Below are positions 16,599 through 23,793 of a stretch of DNA of 64,000 bases, piece after piece. The stretch is from Latescibacteria bacterium UBA6620 (GTDB taxonomy: Bacteria; Latescibacterota; UBA2968). The notes beneath the pieces are model-generated. The model saw nothing but the letters and a program-made list of their open reading frames with translations, ran no database searches and was not told the origin of the DNA. The DNA is taken from NCBI GenBank assembly GCA_002433075.1, contig DJHM01000058.1, positions 49,076-113,075 on the forward strand, given 5' to 3'. A program made the position numbers and the translations under genes. Each line of letters starts with the position of its first letter. The first letter of the stretch is position 1.

Positions 16599-17705
16599 AT
16601 GATTGAGTTCAAGGACATCGCACAAAAAGTCACTTCCGGTGAGCGAATCACGACGGAAGATGCACGCTTCCTGTTCGACTATCCCAACGTGGCCGAGATC
16701 GGGCTTCTGGCGGATCACGTCCGCCGCCGGCTCCATCCCGAAGATCGGGTGACCTACAACATCGGTCGAAACATCAATTACACGAACGTGTGCTGGGTCA
16801 AATGCGATTTCTGTGCCTTCTATAGGCCGCCGGGTTCGTCTGAAGGATGGACGATCCCGAAAGCGCAGATCTTCGAAAAGATCGAAGAGCTGGTGGCGGT
16901 CGGCGGGGACGTGGAGAGGGCAAACGAGATTCTGATGCAGGGTGGGCTGAACCCCAAGCTCCGAATCGACTACTACGAGGATCTCTTTTCCTCGATCCGA
17001 GACCGGTTTCCGCAGGTTCACCAGCACTGTTTGTCGGCCACAGAGATTCTCTACATCGCCCATATTTCGAAGTTGTCACTCGAGGATTGTATTCGGCGGC
17101 TGAGAGACGCCGGGCTGGATTCGATTCCCGGGGCGGGGGCTGAAATCCTGTCCGACGAAGTGCGAGACGTGATCGGGTTCCGGAAGGACCGCACGCACGA
17201 GTGGCTCGAGGTACATCGGGTCGCGCACCAACTCGGAATGCACACGACGGCCACGATGATGTACGGCCACGTCGAGACGATCGATCATCGTGTCGAACAT
17301 CTCGATCTCGTTCGGGATCTTCAAGACGAGTCGGGAGGACTCACGGCCTTCATCGCGTGGAATTTCCAGCCGGATTCGACCGATCTGGCGGCAGATGAGA
17401 ATCGGTGGGGAGGAAAGAAGGCGACGGGGTACGACTATCTTCGCACTATCGCGATTGCGAGATGCTTCCTTGACAATGTCCATAGTTTTCAAGCGTCTTG
17501 GGTCACCCAGGGGCCGAAGGTGGCACAAATCAGCCTGAAGTACGGGGTGAATGACTTCGGCAGCACGATGATGGAAGAGAACGTTGTGTCGGCCGCAGGG
17601 ACAAGCCACACCGGAGAGATGACCCTTCAGGAGATGGAGCGCCTGATCCGGGATGCCGGTTACGATCCGGTTCGTCGGAATACTCGTTACGACATTCTAA
17701 ACTAG
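16599..17705 (+). CDS. mqnC: Cyclic dehypoxanthinyl futalosine synthase (radical SAM)
   Basis: MqnC cyclises dehypoxanthinyl futalosine in the menaquinone route. It is a paralogue of MqnE with NINYTNVCWVKCDFCAFY (CX3CX2C), EILMQGGLNPKL, SIPGAGAEIL, TTATMMYGHVE and AFIAWNFQPDSTDL. 368 residues. The ATG at 16599 follows ACCTGGACAC, a weak ribosome-binding site. It sits between mqnE and mqnA in one orientation. Confidence 0.94.
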   Translation: MIEFKDIAQKVTSGERITTEDARFLFDYPNVAEIGLLADHVRRRLHPEDRVTYNIGRNINYTNVCWVKCDFCAFYRPPGSSEGWTIPKAQIFEKIEELVAVGGDVERANEILMQGGLNPKLRIDYYEDLFSSIRDRFPQVHQHCLSATEILYIAHISKLSLEDCIRRLRDAGLDSIPGAGAEILSDEVRDVIGFRKDRTHEWLEVHRVAHQLGMHTTATMMYGHVETIDHRVEHLDLVRDLQDESGGLTAFIAWNFQPDSTDLAADENRWGGKKATGYDYLRTIAIARCFLDNVHSFQASWVTQGPKVAQISLKYGVNDFGSTMMEENVVSAAGTSHTGEMTLQEMERLIRDAGYDPVRRNTRYDILN

Positions 17706-17710
17706 GGACG

Positions 17711-17787
17711 ACACGAAGTCTCGAAGTCGCGAAGAACCCCTGGGGAAGTTTACGTGCCCGGGATCTTCGGACCTTGGAACTTCGTGT
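17711..17787 (+). repeat. Inverted-repeat element upstream of mqnA
   Basis: ACACGAAGT (17711-17719) and ACTTCGTGT (17779-17787) are perfect inverted arms flanking GAAGTCGCGAAG-type internal repeats. The right arm lies within 10 bases of the mqnA ATG and keeps the mqnA frame open upstream, which gives a false extension. Confidence 0.55.
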
Positions 17788-17795
17788 TTCTTTTT

Positions 17796-18596
17796 ATGGC
17801 AATACGACTCGGCGTTGTCAGTTACCTCAATACAAAGCCGCTGGTTCACGCGTTCGAAATGGGCGAGGTCGACCACGATTTCGAACTGGTCTACGATGTT
17901 CCGTCGGTCTGCGCCCGCAAACTTCACGATCAGGACACCGATGTAGCGTTGATTCCAGCGATCGAGATCGCCCGGGCGCCCGAGCCCTACTCGATCGTCG
18001 AGGGGGTGGGAATCGCGTCTCGTGGCCCCGTTCGCAGCGTCTTTCTGGTCCTGAATCGGGATCCCGCAGACGTTCGGACTCTTGCCCTGGATACAAGTTC
18101 GCGTTCTTCCGTCGCTCTTTCGAGAATCCTGCTGCAGAAACGATTCGGGGCGCATCTGGAAGACACGATCGATGCAGAACCAGATGTCGATGTCATGCTG
18201 GACAATGCGGACGCAGCGGTGGTCATTGGGGACATTGCACTGGAGCTGGACCGATCCCGGTACCGGGTCGTCGATATGGGCGATGCGTGGACAGAATGGA
18301 CGGGGTTGCCCTTTGTCTACGCGTGTTGGACCGGTCGCAAGTACGCCATCGATAGAGAAGGTTGTGACGCCCTGGTCCGGGCCAAAGCGAGCGGGCTTCT
18401 TCACGTCGACGCCATCGCCGAAGCGTATGCCGCGGATCATCCTTACGACGCGGTATTCTATTCAGCCTACCTGAGTCAAGCGATTCACTACGGACTCGGT
18501 GATGCCGAGCTGGAAGGCATGCATCGCTACTTTGCCTACGCCAACGAGCTGGGTCTGATCGATCGGGTTCCCACGATCGATTTCTATTCGGAATAA
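17796..18596 (+). CDS. mqnA: Chorismate dehydratase
   Basis: MqnA removes water from chorismate to give 3-[(1-carboxyvinyl)oxy]benzoate, the first step of the futalosine route. The product opens with IRLGVVSYLNTKPLV, and has VDVALIPAIEIAR, TLALDTSSRSS and VYACWTGR, as in this periplasmic-binding-fold family. The ATG at 17796 is chosen because the family sequence begins directly there; upstream in-frame codons derive from a repeat element. About 266 residues. Confidence 0.92.
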   Translation: MAIRLGVVSYLNTKPLVHAFEMGEVDHDFELVYDVPSVCARKLHDQDTDVALIPAIEIARAPEPYSIVEGVGIASRGPVRSVFLVLNRDPADVRTLALDTSSRSSVALSRILLQKRFGAHLEDTIDAEPDVDVMLDNADAAVVIGDIALELDRSRYRVVDMGDAWTEWTGLPFVYACWTGRKYAIDREGCDALVRAKASGLLHVDAIAEAYAADHPYDAVFYSAYLSQAIHYGLGDAELEGMHRYFAYANELGLIDRVPTIDFYSE

Positions 18597-18603
18597 GAGA
18601 GAA

Positions 18604-18630
18604 GGCCCGAAGCGATTGTCGCTCCGGGCC
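18604..18630. terminator. Hairpin between convergent mqnA and FAH genes
   Basis: GGCCCG/CGGGCC with AGCGA/TCGCT form an 11-pair interrupted stem right after mqnA. There is no clear T-run on either side, so termination is likely but not certain. Confidence 0.5.
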
Positions 18631-18678
18631 CTCGGGAGTCCTCATCAGGGCTCCCCTCGTATTTCGGTCGCTCCGCTC

Positions 18679-19560
18679 TTACTCGGCCTTTACGTCGCAG
18701 ACCAGCACCCCGATCCCCTCGATCTCACCTTCGACCCGATCCCCATCCTTCAGGAATTCGCCAGTCGTGGCGCCAACACCCGCAAGCGTGCCGGTTGCTA
18801 TGATGTCTCCGGGCTCGAGGGTGACCAGATTGGAAGACCATGACACGAGTTCAGCGACCGAATACGTCATTTGCCCCGTGTTCCCATCTTGACGAACCAC
18901 GCCGTTGACGGAAAGCTTGATGGGCAAACCCTGAGGGTCGTGGATTTCGTCCGTGAGGGTGAGGTAGGGGCCACACGGCGCGAACGTGTCGAACCATTTG
19001 CCGTTGAGCCAGTCGAACCACTCATCCCCGTCTTGTGGCTCGCGGGCGTCAGGAACTTCGAGGCTGCGTTCCGAAACGTCGATGATGACGGTGTAGCCAG
19101 CGACGTAATCGAGACCCTCGTCAGGTTCGACAAAACGGGCGTGCTTTCCGATGACGACGGCGAGCTCACATTCCCAGTCGATCTTCTGGGCATTCCGGGG
19201 AAGAATAATCGTGTCGTTCTGCCCGATGATGGTCGTGCTCGGAGGCTTCATGAAAACACGCGGCCACGTTTTCTCTTTTCCGATGAAGGTCCCCCCGCCT
19301 TCCTCCACGTGAGACTGGTAGTTACCTGCCAGACAGAGAAGCTTGTGCGTGTCTGGAACGGGGGGGCGAATACGGACGTCGTCGACCGAGATCGAAGCGT
19401 CGCCTCGCTCGATGAGATCGTTCGCTTTGGAAAGGTTCGCCTCTCCGCCTTCAAGGAAGGCCTTGGCCGATCCGAAGGCGTCCGTCAGGTCGACGATTCC
19501 ATTGCCCTTCAGGGCGCCGAATCCCTGACGTCCATTGTGTTCGAAGGTGACGACTTTCAA
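18679..19560 (-). CDS. Fumarylacetoacetate hydrolase family protein
   Basis: A 293-residue FAH-fold enzyme. This superfamily cleaves or hydrates acyl-pyruvate-type compounds with Mg2+. The active-site region shows LAGNYQSHVEEGG, the metal-binding DWECELAVVIG (E-x-E), DVSERSLEV and IIATGTLAGVG. The start is TTG at 19560, supported by a strong Shine-Dalgarno (AAGGAGG, seven bases away) and a good promoter upstream. It is a single gene convergent with mqnA. The substrate cannot be told from sequence. Confidence 0.88.
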   Translation of the reverse strand: MKVVTFEHNGRQGFGALKGNGIVDLTDAFGSAKAFLEGGEANLSKANDLIERGDASISVDDVRIRPPVPDTHKLLCLAGNYQSHVEEGGGTFIGKEKTWPRVFMKPPSTTIIGQNDTIILPRNAQKIDWECELAVVIGKHARFVEPDEGLDYVAGYTVIIDVSERSLEVPDAREPQDGDEWFDWLNGKWFDTFAPCGPYLTLTDEIHDPQGLPIKLSVNGVVRQDGNTGQMTYSVAELVSWSSNLVTLEPGDIIATGTLAGVGATTGEFLKDGDRVEGEIEGIGVLVCDVKAE

Positions 19561-19625
19561 CGCTATTCCTCCTTTGTGCGGGACAGACGCACGGGAACGA
19601 CCTCGATCACGTGCGAAGACGCGTC

Positions 19626-19654
19626 AATATAGGTGGAGCTTGGAAGGGTATCAA
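19626..19654 (-). promoter_or_regulatory. Promoter for the FAH-family gene
   Basis: On the minus strand, TTGATA (19654-19649), 17 bases, TATATT (19631-19626). It is divergent from and next to a plus-strand promoter. Confidence 0.65.
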
Positions 19655-19669
19655 TAGCATTCCCAAGAA

Positions 19670-19698
19670 TTGACCCGGTCACACGCCCCGCTTACATT
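19670..19698 (+). promoter_or_regulatory. Promoter for the small membrane protein pair
   Basis: TTGACC (19670-19675), 17 bases, TACATT (19693-19698), about 50 bases upstream of the ATG at 19757. Confidence 0.6.
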
Positions 19699-19756
19699 TT
19701 CGACGATCTTCCGAAAGCAGGACAGGTTCAGAACCTCAGGCATCGGAGCACACGTC

Positions 19757-20125
19757 ATGTTCGGAGAGAGGGAGCGGTCGATCAAGAATCTGGTGATCGA
19801 TGCGCTTGGGGGGGCGGAGTCGTATCGGCGCGCACGACAGCAGACGGACGAAATCGACGACGCATATGTACAGATTGAATCAAGGCGATCGTCGGTCGTC
19901 GTCCGCCGGCTGGCGATTTTTGTCGTACTCTACGTGCTTATCGTAATGACGGCGATCGTCGTGGTGCGGTCGCAGACCGGCCAGATGGACGTCGTCCTAT
20001 GGGTCGGCGTGGGCACCTTCAATGCGGCGAGCGCAGGCATCTACTACGCTCAATATCAGAAAAGAAGGCTCGCCCTCGAGGTCTTGAACGTATTGAGGAA
20101 TAAGGGCGAGGAGTCAGCGTCGTGA
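19757..20125 (+). CDS. Two-helix membrane protein of unknown function
   Basis: A 122-residue protein with a charged N-terminal half (SIKNLVIDALGGAESYRRARQ, EIDDAYVQIE) and two hydrophobic segments (RRLAIFVVLYVLIVMTAIVVV; VVLWVGVGTFNAASAGIYYA), ending in a basic tail. The ATG at 19757 suits the promoter just upstream. It overlaps the TMEM14-like gene by 4 bases. Not recognised; the fused expression suggests a shared membrane role. Confidence 0.7.
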   Translation: MFGERERSIKNLVIDALGGAESYRRARQQTDEIDDAYVQIESRRSSVVVRRLAIFVVLYVLIVMTAIVVVRSQTGQMDVVLWVGVGTFNAASAGIYYAQYQKRRLALEVLNVLRNKGEESAS

Positions 20126-20475
20126 TCTCGCTTCTGACGGGACAAGTGGTGCTGGCTGGCTACGGAGTATTGATGATCGCCGGGGGCTTGATGGGGTACC
20201 TGAAAGGGGGCAGCAAGGTATCCCTTTTTGCAGGGGCGATCGCCGGAGGGTTGTGCGTGGGGGCGACCTGGTTGAGCGTCGAGCAACCAGGCGACGGGCT
20301 GACGCTCGGCGCGCTGGTTGCCTTTCTATTAGCAGGGGTGTTTATCAATCGGTTTGCGAAAACCCGGAAGCTCGTGCCGGCCGGAGTGATTCTGTTGCTG
20401 AGCCTGCTCGTGGGGGCGTTGCTGATGGCGTTGCTTCAGGATCTGGGGTTGTCGCCTCCGGAGATAGAAGCTTGA
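20122..20475 (+). CDS. TMEM14-family membrane protein
   Basis: A 117-residue protein with about four short hydrophobic helices and the glycine-rich pattern of the TMEM14/UPF0136 family (GVLMIAGGLMGYLKGGSKVSL, AGAIAGGLCVGATWL, FLLAGVFINRFAKTRK). The start is GTG, overlapping the previous stop by 4 bases. Function in bacteria is unknown; related proteins may move fatty acids or porphyrins in eukaryotic organelles. Confidence 0.75.
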   Translation: MISLLTGQVVLAGYGVLMIAGGLMGYLKGGSKVSLFAGAIAGGLCVGATWLSVEQPGDGLTLGALVAFLLAGVFINRFAKTRKLVPAGVILLLSLLVGALLMALLQDLGLSPPEIEA

Positions 20476-20480
20476 TCTGG

Positions 20481-20514
20481 AAAAAAGAGTGGGTGATCCC
20501 AATGGGATCATCCC
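20481..20514 (-). terminator. Minus-strand terminator
   Basis: Read on the minus strand, GGGATGATCCC-ATT-GGGATCACCC is followed by ACTCTTTTTTCC. It would end the transcript of the sigma-region-4 gene and the downstream mini-ORF. Confidence 0.65.
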
Positions 20515-20543
20515 CTCCGCTTATGAGGTCCTCGCCTTTACGG

Positions 20544-20576
20544 TCAGGCGAGCTTACCTCCAAAGTTCGAGTGCAT
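20544..20576 (-). CDS. Possible 10-codon mini-ORF with a strong ribosome-binding site
   Basis: On the minus strand, AAGGAGGTT (20590-20582) precedes an ATG at 20576 that opens a frame for MHSNFGGKLA before TGA. The end of the frame falls in a hairpin made of GAGGT/ACCTC and CTCGCCT/AGGCGAG (about 20526-20562), and a terminator follows. It could be a translated small peptide, a regulatory uORF-like element, or chance. Short length limits confidence. Confidence 0.3.
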   Translation of the reverse strand: MHSNFGGKLA

Positions 20577-20705
20577 CGTGAACCTCCTTTCGGATGTGGC
20601 TTGGTGCGACCGGTCACACCGTTTGACGGCCGACGTGAAGCCGATCGGGATCAGCTTCCGGGCGTTGGTCCCGGCACTTAACCCCGAAACGGATGCATAC
20701 GACGC

Positions 20706-21098
20706 TCAGGCGAACCCGGTCGGAGTCACGCCGTGATCCCGGCAGAGGCTCCGGATCTTCTTGATGGCTCCGCCCACGTGCTTGCCGTTTCGGCGGATGC
20801 CGAACAGATGCTGGCTGACGACCCGGCGAGACATGTCCAGAATCTCTGCGATTTCCTGCTGTGTCTTTCCGTGCTGGAAGTAGAGCAGGAAAGCTTCGCG
20901 GTGTTTCCGCGTCAACGTGCCGAGCAGATTATGGTTCACATAGTGGCTGAGTTCGAGGTGTCGCTCTTCGAGTTCGTAGCGTGATTGCCTGTCGTCGAAC
21001 GACTCGAACCAGATTCCACTCTCCTCGGACATACGCTCCAAGTCGCTGTGGTCGACGATGACTTCCCAGAAATCAGGGTTATACGTGGATCGATACAT
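20706..21098 (-). CDS. Sigma-70 region 4-like HTH protein
   Basis: A 130-residue protein whose C-terminal half matches the sigma-70 region 4 helix-turn-helix: LTRKHREAFLLYFQHGKTQQ followed by EIAEILDMSRRVVSQHLFG. The N-terminal half is acidic and lacks region 2, so it is not a normal sigma factor. It may be a truncated sigma-like regulator. The ATG at 21098 is chosen as the first methionine; GGAGGT abuts it closely. An upstream in-frame extension to 21185 is possible. A promoter with a palindrome lies at 21352-21380. Confidence 0.65.
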   Translation of the reverse strand: MYRSTYNPDFWEVIVDHSDLERMSEESGIWFESFDDRQSRYELEERHLELSHYVNHNLLGTLTRKHREAFLLYFQHGKTQQEIAEILDMSRRVVSQHLFGIRRNGKHVGGAIKKIRSLCRDHGVTPTGFA

Positions 21099-21232
21099 AC
21101 CTCCGGTGAGGGTCTCTTCGATTCGAAGAGGGCACAAAAAAACGCCCCGGGCACACTCAGCTCGCGGCACCGGAGGACGTGGCACCGATCTGACACCGAC
21201 CCAACTGCGGGCAGGCTACATTCGAACGGTGA
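21099..21232 (-). other. Leader between mini-ORF and sigma-region-4 gene
   Basis: This non-coding stretch carries a seven-T run on the minus strand (about 21136-21142) after a GC-rich segment, and the direct repeat GTGCCC on both sides of it. No clean terminator stem could be drawn. Part of the longer gap 21099-21573, whose remaining contents are the mini-ORF and the promoter/palindrome; nothing was recognised in 21381-21560. Confidence 0.3.
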
Positions 21233-21307
21233 TCAGACCATGCGACGTGCCCTTCGGGAGGCAAGCGGAGTTCTCTTTGCGACGTTGCTCCTGGCGATAT
21301 GCAGCAT
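21233..21307 (-). CDS. Possible 24-residue basic peptide
   Basis: On the minus strand a perfect Shine-Dalgarno AAGGAGG lies 6 bases before an ATG at 21307. The 24-codon frame (starting MLHIARSNVAKRTP, ending RRARRMV) is rich in Arg and ends in TGA. It is about 40 bases downstream of the predicted start of the palindrome-bearing promoter, so it would be the first frame translated. It could be a leader peptide for the sigma-region-4 gene. Confidence 0.4.
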   Translation of the reverse strand: MLHIARSNVAKRTPLASRRARRMV

Positions 21308-21351
21308 CTGACGCCTCCTTTCGATGTCGTTGGCATTTACCGAACAGGGAA

Positions 21352-21380
21352 AACTTATTCGTCGAATAAGACGAAGTCAA
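21352..21380 (-). promoter_or_regulatory. Promoter with an embedded palindromic operator
   Basis: Minus-strand TTGACT (21380-21375), 17 bases, TAAGTT (21357-21352). A perfect 8-bp-arm palindrome, CTTATTCG-T-CGAATAAG (21354-21370), covers the spacer and overlaps the -10. This is the classic place for a dimeric repressor site. Confidence 0.5.
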
Positions 21381-21573
21381 GGTTCGCCCGGTTTCGACAA
21401 TCGTGCTGCTGAACCTGGTTTCTCCGCGATTACACGGTCGCGGATGCACTTTTGGGGTGGATTCAGGGAGTTTTTTGAACTTTTTGAGAAAACTTCGGAG
21501 ATCTGTGATCTTTATGCCCGGCGGGTGATTCCGCTTACATTTCATTGCCATTTCACGATGAAGGGGAGAGCAT

Positions 21574-22855
21574 TTGAACCACCCGCGGCTGACGCAGGGC
21601 AGTGTGCCAGGGACGATGTTCCGGCTGAGCGTACCGATGATGGGCGGCATCTTTTCGGCCATCGCCTTCAACCTGGCGGACACGTACTTCGTTTCGGAGT
21701 TGGGCACGCGGGAACTCGCAGCAATGAGTTTCACGTTTCCCGTCGTGATGGTGCTCGTGGGGATTGGGCTCCGGGATGACGGCATCGGTTTCGCGTGGAA
21801 TCGGGGAGGGAGACGAGGAACGCGTCGTGCGGCTGTCGAGCGACGGGCTGATGCTGGGGCTCGTTTCGATGATGATCCTGGCTTCCGTGGGGATGGTGAC
21901 GATCGAGCCGGTGTTTGGGGCGCTCGGAGCCGACCCGGATCTACTCCCGCTGATCGCCGAATACATGTACATCTGGTACCCGGGGATGGTTTTCCTCGTC
22001 GTCCCGATGGTGGGAAACGCGACAATCCGGGCGACGGGAGACACGAAGACCCCGGCCATGATCATCATCGGCGCGACGGTCTTCAACGTGATCCTCGATC
22101 CGGTTCTGATCTTCGGATGGTTCGGTGCGCCGGCCCTCGGGCTGCGCGGGGCGGCGCTGGCGACTGTGATCGCTCGCGGGACGACGATGGTTGCGACCGT
22201 GCTTGTCCTTTACTCCAGAGAACGGCTGCTCGACCTGCGGCCGCCCTCGATTCGGGACGTCTGGGCATCGTGGAAGACCATCGGATCGGTCGCGGTACCG
22301 GCGACAGCCACGAACCTGTTCACGCCTGCGGCGAGCGCGGTGATCACACGCCTGATCGCGGGCCACGGGGCGGCCGTCGTCGCGGCCTGGGGGGCAGGGC
22401 TACTCGATCAGGTGAAAACGGCGCGGAACATTGGCTATGCGTCGGCTCTAGGGTGGGGCGTGCTGGCTGTCGTGGGACTCAGGTTTTTTGGGGAGCACGT
22501 TGCTGGCTTGTTCAGTCAGGACTCTGAGGTCGTGAAAGAGATTGCGCATTACCTGTCGATCGTTCCACTGGGTTACGCGATGGTGGGCACGATGAGCGTA
22601 ACGGAAGAAACGCTGAACTCGGTTGGGCGCCCGGTCCTCGCGTCGGTTCAGACCCTCATTTACAGCTTCGCTATGGCCACTCCGCTGGCTCTGGCGGGCG
22701 GTGCGTGGTGGGGACTGACGGGATTGTTCCTGGGGCTGGTCGTAGCAGACTGTGGGGGCGGGATCTTCGGGATCGCATCCACGGCCTGGTCGTGTCGAGC
22801 ATGTTTCCTGGATCGGGAGGTCGACTCCGCCTCGACACGAATGGCTGTAGCGTGA
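21574..22855 (+). pseudogene. MATE-family efflux transporter, frameshifted
   Basis: MATE proteins export drugs and metabolites using ion gradients. The first part (SVPGTMFRLSVPMMGGIFSA, FNLADTYFVSELGTRELAAM) is in one frame and everything from GSGMTASVSRGIGEGDEE onward is in another; the switch lies at about 21755-21775 and needs a one-base gain or two-base loss. The region AVVAAWGAGLLDQVKTARN also seems to lack about 30-35 residues found in family members between a first and second WGA-type motif, so an in-frame deletion is likely too. Combined length is about 427 residues. Start TTG follows GGGGAG. Two independent lesions favour real decay over a base-call error. Confidence 0.8.
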
Positions 22856-22879
22856 AGGCTAAGCAGGTTGTTGGATAAA

Positions 22880-22913
22880 GAGGCGACGGGGCATTTCCCG
22901 TCGCCTCTCGTGT
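22880..22913. terminator. Bidirectional hairpin between convergent genes
   Basis: GAGGCGACGGG (22880-22890) pairs perfectly with CCCGTCGCCTC (22897-22907) around GCATTT. It separates the MATE gene from the minus-strand EamA gene. Confidence 0.75.
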
Positions 22914-22923
22914 TTGGATCGGA

Positions 22924-23793
22924 TCAGACTTCGGAGGGCTCCCTTTTTCGGGTCACCGCCAGGGCGATTCCGCAAAGGATGACGACCCCGCCCGGATAGA
23001 TCAGAGGCGGCGGGAGTTCATCCAGGATGAGATAGGCCAGGGTTGCGGACAGGACGGGCTCGGCCAGTAGGACGAGGGCTACGACGGAAGGACTGACGTG
23101 GCGAAGGGCGTAGTTGAAGCTGCTGTGGCCGATCAGTTGGGGCCCGGCAGCCAGAGCGACGAACAGCAGGTTGGTTCTGAAGCTGTATCCGGTCAGCGCT
23201 TGCCCTTCCCAGAGGCAGAGGACGAGGACGGCGAGGGTCGCGATGATGTTCACGGGCGTGATGTAAGGGAGCAACGAGGCCGTGGCTCGTGCCCTGCGAC
23301 CGATCAGCAGGTGACCCGACATGGCGACAGCCCCGGTGAGCGCCAGGGCATCCCCATAAAGGGCCTGTTCCCCGTTGCCGTGATCCCCGATCGTGACGAG
23401 AACGGTCCCGATGAGGGCGACGGCAGTACCGATGACGAGACGCGGTCCAACTCGCTCCCTGAGGATGAGCCATGCGCCCAAGCCCACGAAGATGGGATTG
23501 GTGGTGACGAGGAGTCCTGAACTGGCCACCGATGTGTGCGAGAGCGACGTGATCCAGAAGGAAAAATGGAGAGCGAGACACAGCCCGCTGCCGAGGAGGG
23601 CAGAGCGATGGCTGACCAGGATGGCTCGTAGTTCCTCCGGAACGCGTGCAAGGGCGACCGGGACGATAACGAGACTGGTGAGTCCGAGCCGATAGGCTGC
23701 AACCACGAGTGGAGGGGCGTCGCACAGCCGGATGAGAATGGCGGCAGAGGATGCCGCACACAGACCGACGAAGAGCACGAGAAAGACGCTCAC
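22924..23793 (-). CDS. EamA/DMT-family transporter
   Basis: A 289-residue membrane protein with about ten hydrophobic helices and two EamA halves (SAAILIRLCDAPPLVVAAYR; LYGDALALTGAVAMSGHLLI). Such proteins export small metabolites; the substrate is unknown. The GTG start at 23793 overlaps the rarA stop by 4 bases (GTGA). It is the last gene of the operon glutaredoxin-like, FliG-N-like, rarA, EamA. Longer upstream extensions lie inside rarA and are not family-like. Confidence 0.85.
   Translation of the reverse strand: MSVFLVLFVGLCAASSAAILIRLCDAPPLVVAAYRLGLTSLVIVPVALARVPEELRAILVSHRSALLGSGLCLALHFSFWITSLSHTSVASSGLLVTTNPIFVGLGAWLILRERVGPRLVIGTAVALIGTVLVTIGDHGNGEQALYGDALALTGAVAMSGHLLIGRRARATASLLPYITPVNIIATLAVLVLCLWEGQALTGYSFRTNLLFVALAAGPQLIGHSSFNYALRHVSPSVVALVLLAEPVLSATLAYLILDELPPPLIYPGGVVILCGIALAVTRKREPSEV

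Noticed and set aside
21240..21311. Plus-strand 23-residue hydrophobic peptide
   Set aside because: It lacks a convincing ribosome-binding site and overlaps the minus-strand mini-ORF, which has a perfect one.
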